DNA of 64,000 nt from Flavobacterium sp. SLB02 (GCF_009664855.1 NZ_CP045928.1:4026107-4090106), one strand, 5' to 3'; numbered from the stretch's first letter, positions 1 to 9,037 are shown. The notes: generated by a model not told the origin, from the sequence alone. A program made the numbers and translations.

Positions 1-148
1 GTAACATCTGTTTTCAAATCTCACAAGCTTTTTGAAATCTTTTTTTTGAAAATAAATTTTCTCCTTGATCCCGTATGCTTGTCAGTATTTCAGTGAACGT
101 CTATCGCTGTTGCGGGTGCAAAAGTAGACTCTTTATTGAGTAAAACAA
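1..148 (-). promoter_or_regulatory. Tandem leftward promoters, probably of an rRNA operon outside the window
   Basis: On the minus strand TTG (148-146), a 19-base spacer and TACTTTTG (126-119) match the flavobacterial promoter TTG-N17-23-TAnnTTTG exactly. A second TTG (26-24) followed after 20 bases by TAC (3-1) runs off the edge and looks like a second promoter. Downstream of the first box lie CACCCGC and a GTTCACTGAAATACTGAC stretch that resembles the leader of Bacteroidota rRNA operons. The rRNA assignment is inference from memory of such leaders, because the 16S gene itself is not in the window. From 149 to 395 I see nothing codable. Confidence 0.5.
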
Positions 149-395
149 TAGCTTTTCTTCACTATTTTCAATCTTTTTTATAAGTAGCTGGTTTGATGTT
201 TTTTACAAGGCGAAGTTTTTTGATCCCGGCCAGCATTAGGCGACTTGGACTGTTTTTTAAGTGTTTTTACCTTGAAGGCTTATTAGAATTCCAATATTGT
301 AAATTGCCTGAGCTGCTGCGGGCCTTCTCTTCAAATTCTAAAAAGCTTCACCTTTGGCCAGCTGAGTAACTCTTTTCTATACAAGGTATCAAAAA

Positions 396-430
396 CAAAC
401 CCGACAGGATTTAAAACTGCCGGGTTTGTT
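396..430 (-). terminator. Intrinsic terminator of the LLM oxidoreductase gene
   Basis: Arms 396-407 (CAAACCCGACAG) and 417-428 (CTGCCGGGTTTG) pair at 11 of 12 positions around a 9-base loop. On the minus strand the stem is followed by a T run (complement of 391-395). It lies 44 bases past the stop codon of the leftward gene. Confidence 0.8.
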
Positions 431-473
431 GAACTCAGATCTTACCTTATATATAAGCAATAGAGAAGTATAC

Positions 474-1481
474 TTATATAGCGTTTATACTATCTATTAC
501 CTCTTTTGTAATGTGGATACTTCTGAGCTTGGCCTGATGATCGAAAATTGGACCTGTTGCCATTAGCTCATCTACTCTCGCATAGTCAATGAACTTTTTA
601 AGATCTCTTATCAGTTGTTCTTTATCTCCTGTAAAAGTACACGCAGTCATTTGATTGACATGAAATCGCTCTTCCTCGCTCATAATGTCATCTAATGAAT
701 CTACCGGTGGCTGTAAACCTTTGCGATCACCTCGAATTAAATTGAGAAACATTTGATACAAACTCGTAGATAGTCTTTCAGCTTCTTCACTGGTGTCGGC
801 CGCAATGATATTAACGCACGCCATTGTTTTAGGCTTGTCTAAGAATTCTGAAGGCTGAAAGTTTTCGCGGTAGAACTCAAAGGCCTGTATCATTTGGCGT
901 GGCGCAAAATGTCCGGCAAAGGCATAAGGCAATCCATAAGCTGCGGCAAGGGCGGCGCTCTCTGTACTTGAACCCAGAATCCAGATGGGAACATTTGTTC
1001 CTTCGGCTGGAAATGCCCTTACTTTTGCTGTGGCATTTTCAGAAGAAAAGTAATCCTGGAGTTTGGTCACGTTTTGAGGAAAGCGCTGCGCCTGCTCAAA
1101 AAAGTCTTTTCGGATCGCCTCAGCAGTGGGCTGATCTGTTCCCGGCGCTCTTCCTAATCCTAAATCGATTCGGTTGGGATAAAGCGTCTCTAGTGTTCCG
1201 AATTGTTCGGCTACTACTAAAGGAGAGTGATTGGGCAGCATGATTCCCCCTGACCCTACTCGTATGTCTTTTGTCTGACCGGCAATATAGCCAATTAAGA
1301 CTACTGTTGCCGAACTGGCAACGTGCGCCATATTGTGATGTTCAGCCAGCCAGAAACGCTTATAGCCTAAGTTGTCTGCTAGTTGAGCGATTTCTTTTGT
1401 TTTTTGAAATGTTTCAGAGGCGTTGCTATCTTGTGTAATGATAGCTAATTCTAATATTGAGATTGAAATTGAGTCTTTCAT
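474..1481 (-). CDS. LLM class flavin-dependent oxidoreductase (luciferase-like)
   Basis: 335 aa, the usual length for the bacterial luciferase-like monooxygenase family, which uses reduced FMN (or F420 in other phyla) on an unknown substrate. The sequence shows the family start (SILELAIITQ), the segment YKRFWLAEHHNM near residue 45, VGSGGIMLPNHSPLVVAEQF near 75-95 and RIDLGLGRAPGTDQP near 105-117, all typical of the MsnO8/YhbW-like branch of TIM-barrel LLM proteins. There is no signal peptide, so it should be cytoplasmic. It is transcribed alone, divergent from the sigma-54 regulator, and ends at the hairpin at 396-430. The substrate cannot be read from sequence. Confidence 0.88.
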   Translation of the reverse strand: MKDSISISILELAIITQDSNASETFQKTKEIAQLADNLGYKRFWLAEHHNMAHVASSATVVLIGYIAGQTKDIRVGSGGIMLPNHSPLVVAEQFGTLETLYPNRIDLGLGRAPGTDQPTAEAIRKDFFEQAQRFPQNVTKLQDYFSSENATAKVRAFPAEGTNVPIWILGSSTESAALAAAYGLPYAFAGHFAPRQMIQAFEFYRENFQPSEFLDKPKTMACVNIIAADTSEEAERLSTSLYQMFLNLIRGDRKGLQPPVDSLDDIMSEEERFHVNQMTACTFTGDKEQLIRDLKKFIDYARVDELMATGPIFDHQAKLRSIHITKEVIDSINAI

Positions 1482-1758
1482 ATATAATGTAGCTTTTATG
1501 CAAAATTACTTCATTTGATACAAAGCTTGAATTTTTTCATGTTAAGAGAATTATAAAATTTACCAGTGTTAAATGTTTTAATGCTGTTATAAATATAATT
1601 TAAATATTACCATCCGGTAGCTTAAAACTTAATTTTATAACTTTATGTGCTTAAAATTATTTTTTGCAAGAATTTCCCATCGATCAAAAAAGTTGAATGA
1701 TTTAAAGCCTAAATTTGTATCTCAAAAAATAAATTTCGATCCTAGCCTTTTTCCTCAA

Positions 1759-3102
1759 ATGACACATAAAATTTTAATTATAGACGACGAAGAAAAACTC
1801 AGAAGTCTCCTGGCACGTATTATAAAATCAGAAGGCTTTGAAGTTTTTGAGGCCAAAGATTTAAAATCAGGTTTTAAAAAACTCGAGCAAACCGATATTG
1901 ATGTTGTTTTATGTGATGTAAAATTACCTGACGGAAACGGGGTTGATTTTCTGCAAAACATAAAGGGAAGTTTTCCTTTGATCGAAGTAATTCTCTTAAC
2001 TGCTTTTGGAAATATCCCCGATGGTGTTCAGGCCATGAAAAATGGCGCTTTTGATTATATAGTTAAAGGTGATGATAACGACAAAATTATTCCGCTTTTG
2101 TACAAAGCTGTCGAGAAAGCACATTTGCAGAAAAAGGTTAAACAACTCGAAAAGCGCATTGGCGATAAATATTCCTTTACTACCATTATCGGAAAATCTA
2201 AAGGAATCGAACAGGTTATTGATCTTGCCAAAAAAGTAGCCAAAACCGATTCGACTGTTTTGCTTACCGGGGAGACCGGAACCGGAAAAGAAGTTTTTGC
2301 GCAAGCAATTCATGAGAACAGCAATCGAGTTGGAAAATCTTTTGTGGCCTTAAACTGCAGTACTTTTAGCAAAGAAATTCTGGAAAGCGAACTTTTTGGT
2401 CATAAACAAGGTGCTTTTACAGGAGCTATGAAGGATAAAAAAGGGTTTATTGAAGAGGCCAACGGCGGAACTTTATTCCTGGATGAAATTGGAGAAATGC
2501 CAATTGAACTGCAAGCCAAGTTACTGCGCGTTTTAGAAACCAGCCAGTATATCCCCATTGGTGATACAACTCCAAAAAAGTCAAATTTCAGATTAATAGC
2601 GGCAACCAACAGAGATTTAAAAACAGAAAGCGAAGAGCACCGTTTTCGTTCGGATCTGTATTTTCGTTTGAATATTTTCGAAATTACTCTTCCCCCCTTA
2701 AGAGAAAGAATTAAAGACATTGCTCCTATTACTCAATATTTTGTGAAGCAATTCTCTGAAAAAACAAATAAAAAGAACCTGAATGTAACGGATGATTTTC
2801 TTCAGAAACTAGAGCATTATTCCTGGCCGGGAAATATTCGTGAACTTAAAAATGTGATCGAAAGATCTGTTATTCTAAGCAATGGAGATACCCTAACTTC
2901 TGATGTCCTACCATATGAGATGCAGCATCAGCCCGAGAAAGCAACCAAATCAATGTCAGCTTTCTCTATGCAAAGTGTTGAGAAACTCCATATCCAGAAA
3001 GTGCTGAACTATACTAAAGGCAATAAGGCTGAAACTGCGCGATTACTTGAAATTGGGATTGCTACTTTGTATCGAAAATTGGAAGAGTATAACATTACAT
3101 AA
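1759..3102 (+). CDS. Sigma-54-dependent response regulator (NtrC family)
   Basis: 447 aa from ATG 1759. The frame is open upstream to 1645, but REC homology starts at MTHKILIIDD, and a TAAATTTG -7-like box at 1710-1717 falls inside the extension, so the short start is preferred. REC domain 1-120 has acidic D9, D10 and phosphoacceptor D53. The AAA+ domain carries Walker A GETGTGKE and the sigma-54 contact loop GAFTGA, and a Fis-type helix-turn-helix closes the protein. It therefore activates RNA polymerase-sigma54 when phosphorylated. In Flavobacterium such a regulator commonly sits before the kdp genes. The histidine kinase at 12280 is a likely partner because no other regulator lies in the kdp region. 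That pairing is inference. Confidence 0.93.
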   Translation: MTHKILIIDDEEKLRSLLARIIKSEGFEVFEAKDLKSGFKKLEQTDIDVVLCDVKLPDGNGVDFLQNIKGSFPLIEVILLTAFGNIPDGVQAMKNGAFDYIVKGDDNDKIIPLLYKAVEKAHLQKKVKQLEKRIGDKYSFTTIIGKSKGIEQVIDLAKKVAKTDSTVLLTGETGTGKEVFAQAIHENSNRVGKSFVALNCSTFSKEILESELFGHKQGAFTGAMKDKKGFIEEANGGTLFLDEIGEMPIELQAKLLRVLETSQYIPIGDTTPKKSNFRLIAATNRDLKTESEEHRFRSDLYFRLNIFEITLPPLRERIKDIAPITQYFVKQFSEKTNKKNLNVTDDFLQKLEHYSWPGNIRELKNVIERSVILSNGDTLTSDVLPYEMQHQPEKATKSMSAFSMQSVEKLHIQKVLNYTKGNKAETARLLEIGIATLYRKLEEYNIT

Positions 3103-3126
3103 TCTTAAAATAAAAAATACAACCCT

Positions 3127-4368
3127 ATGAAACAATCATTACTTATAGTATGTCTAATTTTTTCAAATTTAATTTTTTCTCAAAAAAATGACTTTACTTA
3201 TTACATAAGTGGTAATTCCCCAAAATTTGGAATTTTAAATGAAAAAGGAAAAACAATAACTCCTAATCAATATGAAACAATAGACCAACTTAGTGATGGA
3301 TTATTTGCTGTACAATTAAATGACAAATATGGTTTTATCAATACAAAAGGAGAACTGGTAATACCATGTCAATTTAACAGTACCAGAGGTTTTAGCGATG
3401 GATATGCCATAGTAGAATATGATAATGATTTTGGAGTAATTGATCAAAAAGGAAATTTCATTTTTAAGATGGAATATGATGGCATTTATCCTACCGGGCT
3501 AAAACAGACATTTTTAATATTTGATCGAAAAGGAAAAAAATATGTAAGTAATATAAAGGGCGAAAAAATATTTGATATTAAATATGATTCATTAGATAAC
3601 TTTTACAATGATTACGCTGTAATTCAAAACGATAGTAAATATGGTTTGATTGACAAAAATGGTAACATCGTAATAGAATGTAAATATTATGCTTTAGGAG
3701 AATTTAACAATGGTTTTTCTTTGACTTTTAAAAAAGAAAAAGAAGGTTTAGATGGATTAATGGATCTGCATGAGAACATCTTAGTAGAGCCTAAGTATGA
3801 TTTTCTTTCCACGGGTTTTGGTGATTTCATTGCCGTTAATTCACTAAAAGGATTAATGGATAAATCCGGCAAAATTATCCTGGTTCCAGAATATGATCAG
3901 CTTGGATATTCTTTTGAAGACGGGCTTATTTCAATTTCAAAAAACGGAAAATATGGATTTGCAAATGAAAAAGGAGAAATTGTTATTCCAATGATTTACG
4001 ATGAAGTACATAATTTCTCTGAAGGTATCGCACCGGCTTTAAAGAAAGGCCTTTGGGGATTTATAGACAAAAATGGCAATACAATTATTGACTTTAAATT
4101 TAAGGGATCGATGCGCAGTTTTAGCAATGGATATGCTGAATATGGTAAAGGAGAATCATCATCTGAAACAAACGATTTTAAATGGGGATTTATTGATAAA
4201 AAAGGTAACATAGTAATTGCTAACAAATACAAAAGTGTAAATGGATACAAAAAAGGATTATTTTCAGTTGAAACATCAAAAGAAAATATCTTAATTGATA
4301 TAAAAGGAAAAACTGTGGCAAAATTAAATGATACTTATAATGGTATGGTAGTAGGCCCAGCAAATTAA
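3127..4368 (+). CDS. Exported WG-repeat protein
   Basis: 413 aa. Residues 1-19 are a Sec signal peptide (basic start, LLIVCLIFSNLIFSQ). The rest is about nine to ten repeats of the WG/KWG type, such as KYGFINTKGELVIPCQF, KYGLIDKNGNIVIE, LWGFIDKNGNTIID and KWGFIDKKGNIVI, with a spacing of about 45 residues. WG-repeat proteins are thought to form beta-rich binding surfaces and have no known catalytic activity. The gene begins 24 bases after the response regulator, so the two may be cotranscribed, and it ends before the hairpin at 4408. Its role next to kdp is unknown. The base composition is notably A-rich compared with the regulator. Confidence 0.85.
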   Translation: MKQSLLIVCLIFSNLIFSQKNDFTYYISGNSPKFGILNEKGKTITPNQYETIDQLSDGLFAVQLNDKYGFINTKGELVIPCQFNSTRGFSDGYAIVEYDNDFGVIDQKGNFIFKMEYDGIYPTGLKQTFLIFDRKGKKYVSNIKGEKIFDIKYDSLDNFYNDYAVIQNDSKYGLIDKNGNIVIECKYYALGEFNNGFSLTFKKEKEGLDGLMDLHENILVEPKYDFLSTGFGDFIAVNSLKGLMDKSGKIILVPEYDQLGYSFEDGLISISKNGKYGFANEKGEIVIPMIYDEVHNFSEGIAPALKKGLWGFIDKNGNTIIDFKFKGSMRSFSNGYAEYGKGESSSETNDFKWGFIDKKGNIVIANKYKSVNGYKKGLFSVETSKENILIDIKGKTVAKLNDTYNGMVVGPAN

Positions 4369-4407
4369 AATCCTAAAAATATTTATACAATCTTATCATT
4401 TCAATAA

Positions 4408-4435
4408 AAGCTTATCATTTTGATAGGCTTTTTTT
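4408..4435 (+). terminator. Intrinsic terminator after the WG-repeat gene
   Basis: AAGCTTATCA (4408-4417), a TTT loop and TGATAGGCTT (4421-4430) form a 10-bp stem with one G-T pair, followed by a T run. It separates the regulator/WG unit from the kdp unit. Confidence 0.8.
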
Positions 4436-4440
4436 ATGCC

Positions 4441-4523
4441 TGATTTTTGGCATAAAACCACAACTCCTTTATTGGCAACACCTTAGGTAATACTGCTGTT
4501 TTTCGGTCTGACTTTTGGCATAA
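4441..4523 (+). promoter_or_regulatory. Direct repeats with TTGGCA cores upstream of the kdp genes
   Basis: TGATTTTTGGCATAA (4441-4455) and TGACTTTTGGCATAA (4509-4523) match at 14 of 15 positions, with starts 68 bases apart. A third TTGGCA lies at 4472-4477. TTGGCA resembles the -24 half of a sigma-54 promoter, but no matching -12 GC is present at the right distance in any copy, so these may instead be activator sites. They lie 28-110 bases before the first gene of the kdp unit. Confidence 0.4.
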
Positions 4524-4550
4524 GTGGGAAGAACATAAAAATTCATTCTC

Positions 4551-4832
4551 ATGAAAAATCAAGTCACTTCAATCTACAAACAAGCGGAACGTTTTGCCGA
4601 TATCACCAAAAAATCTATTATTTCGGGTAATATCGTTCGTGCCAAAAAATGTCTGGCACTTGCCGAGCGCCTATTTATTAATGGAAGCATCGAAACAAAA
4701 AATGCCATTTCTAATGTGTACGTTTTCTCAGTTTCTTCTTTTATGGAAGTGCGTCACTGCAACATTTCACACCTTTTTCCTCAAACGCTAAAAGCAGAAT
4801 ATATCAAACAGGTGAATACCTCGGGCGTATAA
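4551..4832 (+). CDS. Small hypothetical protein at the head of the kdp region
   Basis: 93 aa with no signal peptide and no membrane segment. It looks alpha-helical (KQAERFADITKKSIISGNIVRAKKCLALAERLF). I do not recognise a catalytic motif. Similar short proteins occur next to kdp genes in Flavobacterium as far as I recall, which supports its being real and part of the potassium response. It starts 27 bases after the second TTGGCATAA repeat and precedes the two tiny membrane peptides. A second frame of 65 codons overlaps it at 4594-4791 and is taken as a shadow. Confidence 0.65.
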   Translation: MKNQVTSIYKQAERFADITKKSIISGNIVRAKKCLALAERLFINGSIETKNAISNVYVFSVSSFMEVRHCNISHLFPQTLKAEYIKQVNTSGV

Positions 4833-4910
4833 AGTGTAATGGATTAACTCTTTAATTGGTTAATCTTCTGAAAAATCTAAAATCCAATAATCTAAATAAT
4901 TCTAAAACCT

Positions 4911-4997
4911 ATGTTAATCACTTTTCTTTTACTCGCATTGGCTGTTATACTTTTTGCTATTTGTTTTAAATCAGTTGAATTCTTTGAAAAAATCTAA
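4911..4997 (+). CDS. 28-aa single-span membrane peptide, KdpF-like position
   Basis: ATG 4911 to TAA 4995-4997 encodes 28 residues. Residues 2-19 are a strongly hydrophobic helix (LITFLLLALAVILFAICF), followed by KSVEFFEKI. It stops three bases before the kdpF start codon, so translational coupling is likely. It may be a second small subunit of the pump or a leader peptide. It could also be a chance reading frame, but the membrane helix, the stop-start spacing and its place between two kdp-linked genes argue for a real peptide. Confidence 0.5.
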   Translation: MLITFLLLALAVILFAICFKSVEFFEKI

Positions 4998-5000
4998 ATC

Positions 5001-5078
5001 ATGACTGCACTATTTATTGTTTCGATCGCCGTTTTTGGCTATTTGGTTTATGTATTAATTAAACCTGAAAAATTTTAG
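5001..5078 (+). CDS. kdpF: Potassium-transporting ATPase small subunit KdpF
   Basis: 25 aa. The sequence reads MTALFIVSIAVFGYLVYVLI followed by KPEKF, one membrane span ending in GYLVYxLI-x-PEKF, which is the KdpF signature (E. coli has GYLVYALI-x-AEAF). KdpF binds and stabilises the KdpABC complex in the inner membrane. It lies 97 bases upstream of kdpA, the canonical order. The gene is too short for routine gene callers. Confidence 0.85.
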   Translation: MTALFIVSIAVFGYLVYVLIKPEKF

Positions 5079-5175
5079 CAACGTAAAATGTTTAAGTGAG
5101 ATGTAAAATATAAAAGACAACTCTTAGACATCATTTTTTTACCTCTCACATTTTACAATTAACAAATCACATATT

Positions 5176-6897
5176 ATGAACACAGAATTACTAGGGGTCA
5201 TCAGTATCTTTATCGTTTCGATAGTTTTAGCCATTCCATTAGGAAAATATATCGCTAAAGTGTATTTGGGTGATAAAACATTCTTTGACCCGATTTTCAA
5301 TCCAATTGAAAAATTTATTTTTAAAATCAGCGGTATCAATTCCACTGAAGAAATGAACTGGAAAGAGCACTTAAAAGCACTTTTAAGTATCAACATGATC
5401 TGGTTCTTTCTTTGCTTTTTTGTCTTATTGTTTCAAGGGTCATTATTTTTAAATCCTGACAATAATCCATCTATGAGCCCGGATCTGGCCTTTAACACTG
5501 CCATTTCATTTGTTGTCAATTGTAATTTACAGCATTATTCAGGCGAAAGCGGAGTTTCTTACCTATCGCAAATGTTCTTGATGTTCTTGCAATTTGTTTC
5601 TGCTGGTGTGGGAATGGCCGCTGCAGCGATGATTTTCACTGCAATGAAAGAAAGAACTACAGATAAACTAGGCAATTTTTACAACTATTTCATCAAAAGC
5701 TGTACGCGTATTTTATTGCCACTTTCAGTTATTGTAGCCACTATTTTAGCCTTTAGCGGCACTCCAATGAATTTTGACAGCAAAGACTCTATCACAACTC
5801 TACAAGGGGATCACGTTGATGTTTCCCGCGGACCTGCTGCTGCATTTATAGCCATCAAACACTTAGGTACAAATGGTGGTGGATTCTTTGGAGCCAACTC
5901 AGCGCATCCACTAGAGAATCCAACTTATCTTACCAATGCCGTTGAATTATGGTCTCAGTTAATTGTTCCCTTTGCCATGATTTTTGCTTTAGGTTTTTAT
6001 CTAAAGAAAAGAAAATTATCCTATGTAATCTTCGGGGTTATGACAGTTGGATTCTTATTGCTGGTTATCCCAACAATGATATCAGAGATGAACGGAAATC
6101 CGGCTATCGAGAAAATGGGAATTGCCCAAGCAACCGGGGCTATGGAAGGAAAAGAGGTTCGGTTTGGACCTGCCGTTTCAGGATTCTGGAGCATCGCAAC
6201 TACTGTAATTTCGACAGGTTCTGTAAATAGTATGCACGATAGTTCAATGCCGGTTTCCGGCGCTATGGAATTGCTTGCCATGATGGTCAATGCGTTTTAC
6301 GGAGGTTGTGGAGTGGGTATTTTAAACTTTTATATTTTCATCATTCTGGCTGTATTTATCTCCGGATTAATGGTGGGTCGAACACCTGAATTTTTAGGCA
6401 AGAAAATCGAAGCGCGGGAAGTTAAAATTGCTGCTTTTATCGCCATTTTGCACCCTTTATTAATATTATCAGGTACAGCTTTGGCTTCTTATTTTGCTGC
6501 AAATGATACTGCAATGGGCTATTGGTTTAGCGGAAATGCAACAGGCTGGCTCAATAACCCGGGACACCATGGATTCTCTGAAATGTTATATGAATATACT
6601 TCGAGCGCTGCCAACAACGGATCTGGTTTTGAAGGTTTAGGAGATAACAATCCGTTTTGGAATATCACCACAGGAATTGTGCTTCTGTTAAGCCGTTTCA
6701 TTCCTATCGTTGGGCCACTGGCAATCGCAGGATTACTGGCCAATAAGAAATACATTCCCGAAAGCGCCGGAACCCTAAAAACCGACACTTCAATTTTTGG
6801 AATAATGGTTTTTGCCGTAATCGCAATTATTGCCGCTTTATCCTTCTTCCCGGCGCTAGCTTTAGGTCCATTGGCAGAATATTTTACTTTAAAATAA
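5176..6897 (+). CDS. kdpA: Potassium-transporting ATPase subunit A
   Basis: 573 aa, close to E. coli KdpA (557). KdpA is the channel-like subunit of the KdpFABC pump that binds and passes K+ in the inner membrane. About ten hydrophobic segments are visible. Selectivity-loop motifs are present, including CNLQHYSGESGVSYLSQM near residues 117-134 and TNGGGFFGANSAHPLENPT near 235-253, with Gly where E. coli has Asn (FFNANS). The loop SGFWSIATTVISTGSVNSMH is also present. The gene is followed 12 bases later by kdpB, so the two are surely cotranscribed. Confidence 0.98.
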   Translation: MNTELLGVISIFIVSIVLAIPLGKYIAKVYLGDKTFFDPIFNPIEKFIFKISGINSTEEMNWKEHLKALLSINMIWFFLCFFVLLFQGSLFLNPDNNPSMSPDLAFNTAISFVVNCNLQHYSGESGVSYLSQMFLMFLQFVSAGVGMAAAAMIFTAMKERTTDKLGNFYNYFIKSCTRILLPLSVIVATILAFSGTPMNFDSKDSITTLQGDHVDVSRGPAAAFIAIKHLGTNGGGFFGANSAHPLENPTYLTNAVELWSQLIVPFAMIFALGFYLKKRKLSYVIFGVMTVGFLLLVIPTMISEMNGNPAIEKMGIAQATGAMEGKEVRFGPAVSGFWSIATTVISTGSVNSMHDSSMPVSGAMELLAMMVNAFYGGCGVGILNFYIFIILAVFISGLMVGRTPEFLGKKIEAREVKIAAFIAILHPLLILSGTALASYFAANDTAMGYWFSGNATGWLNNPGHHGFSEMLYEYTSSAANNGSGFEGLGDNNPFWNITTGIVLLLSRFIPIVGPLAIAGLLANKKYIPESAGTLKTDTSIFGIMVFAVIAIIAALSFFPALALGPLAEYFTLK

Positions 6898-6909
6898 TAT
6901 AAAAGAAAA

Positions 6910-8943
6910 ATGACAACTAATAAATCCAATTCATTGTTTGAAAGCAAACAGGTAAAAGAAGCCTTAGCGCAATCTTTTGTGAAGCTGAATCCAAAAATGA
7001 TGATCAAAAATCCGGTAATGTTTACCGTAGAGATAGGAACTGCCATTATGTTTGCTGTTTGTGTTTCCATTTTAATGGGAGCAACAGATCAGGGTAGTTT
7101 CACTTATAACCTAATTGTGTTTTTAATTTTACTTGCAACGCTTTTGTTTGCCAATTTCGCTGAAGCTATTGCCGAGGCCAGAGGAAAAGCGCAAGCCGAT
7201 AGTTTAAGAAAAACACGCGAAGAAACTCCTGCCAGACAAATTTTGCCTAACGGAGAAATCAAAAACATCAGTTCATCTGAATTGAAAAAAGGAGATATTT
7301 TCGTTTGTGAAGCCGGTGATTTAATTGCAACCGACGGGGAAATTATCGAAGGTTTGGCCACTATTGATGAAAGTGCCATTACAGGTGAAAGTGCTCCTGT
7401 GATTCGGGAAGCCGGTGGTGATAAATCATCTGTAACGGGAGGAACAAAAGTACTATCTGATAAAATTAAAGTAATTGTAACTTCTGAGCCTGGCGAAAGC
7501 TTCTTGGATAAAATGATTGCTCTGGTTGAAGGGGCGAGCCGTCAGAAAACACCAAACGAGATTGCCTTAACTATTTTATTAGCCGCATTTACTTTAATTT
7601 TCGTGATTGTGTGCGTTACGCTAAAACCGTTTGCCGACTATGCAAATGCCCCCATCACGATTGCGGCTTTTATTGCACTATTTGTTTGTTTGATTCCAAC
7701 TACAATTGGAGGTTTACTCTCTGCAATTGGTATTGCCGGTATGGACAGAGCCTTGCGAGCTAATGTAATTACAAAATCCGGAAAAGCAGTTGAAACTGCC
7801 GGAGATATCGACGTACTTCTTTTGGATAAAACCGGAACAATTACCATTGGAAACAGAAAAGCAACAAATTTCTACCCAGCAAAAGGTGTTACTCCGGAAG
7901 ATTTTATAAAGTCTGCTGTACTGAGTTCACTGGCCGATGACACTCCGGAAGGGAAAAGTATCGTGGAACTGGCAGGAGCCGAAACTGCCAATAAATTATC
8001 AATTGAAGGTGCTACTTTAATCAAATTTACCGCTGAGACCAGAACTTCCGGAGTTATTTTAAAAGACGGAACCAATATTAGAAAAGGGGCGCAGGATGCT
8101 GCAAAAAACATTGCAAAACAAGCCGGAAATTCTTTTCCTGAGGATACTGCCCAAAAAGTAATTGATATCTCTACAAATGGAGGAACACCACTAGTTGTAA
8201 TTAAAAATGACCAGGTTCAAGGTGTTATCGAATTGCAGGATATCATTAAAACAGGAATGAAAGAACGTTTTGACCGCCTGAGAAAAATGGGTGTAAAAAC
8301 AGTGATGGTTACCGGAGATAATCCCCTAACGGCCAAGTTTATTGCCGAGGCTGCCGGTGTTGATGATTTTATTGCCGAGGCGAAACCTGAGGATAAAATG
8401 AACTACATCAAAAACGAACAAAACCTGGGTAAACTAGTGGCCATGATGGGCGACGGAACCAATGATGCTCCTGCCCTTGCCCAAGCCAATGTAGGTGTTG
8501 CCATGAACAGTGGAACCCAGGCTGCAAAAGAGGCCGGAAACATGGTGGATCTTGATAATGACCCAACCAAGTTAATTGAGATTATCGAAATTGGGAAACA
8601 GCTTTTAATGACCCGAGGTACTTTAACTACTTTTTCTATTGCAAATGACGTTGCGAAATATTTTGCTATTGTTCCTGCTCTTTTTATTACTGCGATTCCT
8701 GCGCTTGAAGGGTTGAACATCATGCATTTGCACAGCCCTGAGAGTGCGATTTTATCAGCAGTAATTTTCAATGCCATTATCATTCCCATATTGATTCCAC
8801 TGGCACTTAGAGGAGTTGATTATAAACCAATTGGTGCAAGTGCAATTCTAAAAAGGAATCTTTTGATTTATGGTCTAGGCGGACTTATTGTCCCTTTTAT
8901 TGGAATTAAATTAATTGATTTGTTGGTTGCCTTATTTATGTAA
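6910..8943 (+). CDS. kdpB: Potassium-transporting P-type ATPase subunit B
   Basis: 677 aa, normal length. KdpB is the P-type ATPase that hydrolyses ATP to energise K+ uptake through KdpA. The phosphorylated aspartate is D306 in LLLDKTGTIT. The actuator loop TGES is present (DESAITGESAPV), as are the hinge TGDNPLTA and MMGDGTNDAPALAQA for Mg2+ binding. Seven membrane spans are visible. It sits 12 bases after kdpA. The gap to kdpC is 94 bases and holds an inverted repeat, which is unusual for this operon and may lower expression of downstream genes. Confidence 0.98.
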   Translation: MTTNKSNSLFESKQVKEALAQSFVKLNPKMMIKNPVMFTVEIGTAIMFAVCVSILMGATDQGSFTYNLIVFLILLATLLFANFAEAIAEARGKAQADSLRKTREETPARQILPNGEIKNISSSELKKGDIFVCEAGDLIATDGEIIEGLATIDESAITGESAPVIREAGGDKSSVTGGTKVLSDKIKVIVTSEPGESFLDKMIALVEGASRQKTPNEIALTILLAAFTLIFVIVCVTLKPFADYANAPITIAAFIALFVCLIPTTIGGLLSAIGIAGMDRALRANVITKSGKAVETAGDIDVLLLDKTGTITIGNRKATNFYPAKGVTPEDFIKSAVLSSLADDTPEGKSIVELAGAETANKLSIEGATLIKFTAETRTSGVILKDGTNIRKGAQDAAKNIAKQAGNSFPEDTAQKVIDISTNGGTPLVVIKNDQVQGVIELQDIIKTGMKERFDRLRKMGVKTVMVTGDNPLTAKFIAEAAGVDDFIAEAKPEDKMNYIKNEQNLGKLVAMMGDGTNDAPALAQANVGVAMNSGTQAAKEAGNMVDLDNDPTKLIEIIEIGKQLLMTRGTLTTFSIANDVAKYFAIVPALFITAIPALEGLNIMHLHSPESAILSAVIFNAIIIPILIPLALRGVDYKPIGASAILKRNLLIYGLGGLIVPFIGIKLIDLLVALFM

Positions 8944-8961
8944 ATCTAAGCTTGTGAGATA

Positions 8962-9018
8962 CTAAGTCACTAAGGTTCTAAGGTTTTTCCTTAGCATCTT
9001 AGAAACTTAGGACCTTAG
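8962..9018. repeat. CTAAG/CTTAG inverted repeat between kdpB and kdpC
   Basis: Three CTAAG units (8962, 8970, 8978) face four CTTAG units (8990, 8998, 9006, 9014) around a T-rich centre, with arms CTAAGGTTCTAAGG and CCTTAGcatCTTAG. This is a REP-like palindrome of a type common between flavobacterial genes. It has no T tract placed to act as a strong terminator. Confidence 0.7.
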
Positions 9019-9037
9019 AGCCTCAAAAAATAAAAAA

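Noticed and set aside
899..1243. 114-codon rightward open frame
   Set aside because: Lies wholly antisense to the LLM oxidoreductase, has arbitrary composition and no family likeness.
4441..4530. A complete sigma-54 promoter for kdp
   Set aside because: TTGGCA cores are present, but none has GC ten bases beyond the GG, so a full -24/-12 promoter could not be called.
6519..7070. 183-codon leftward open frame across the kdpA-kdpB junction
   Set aside because: Antisense shadow of two certain genes.
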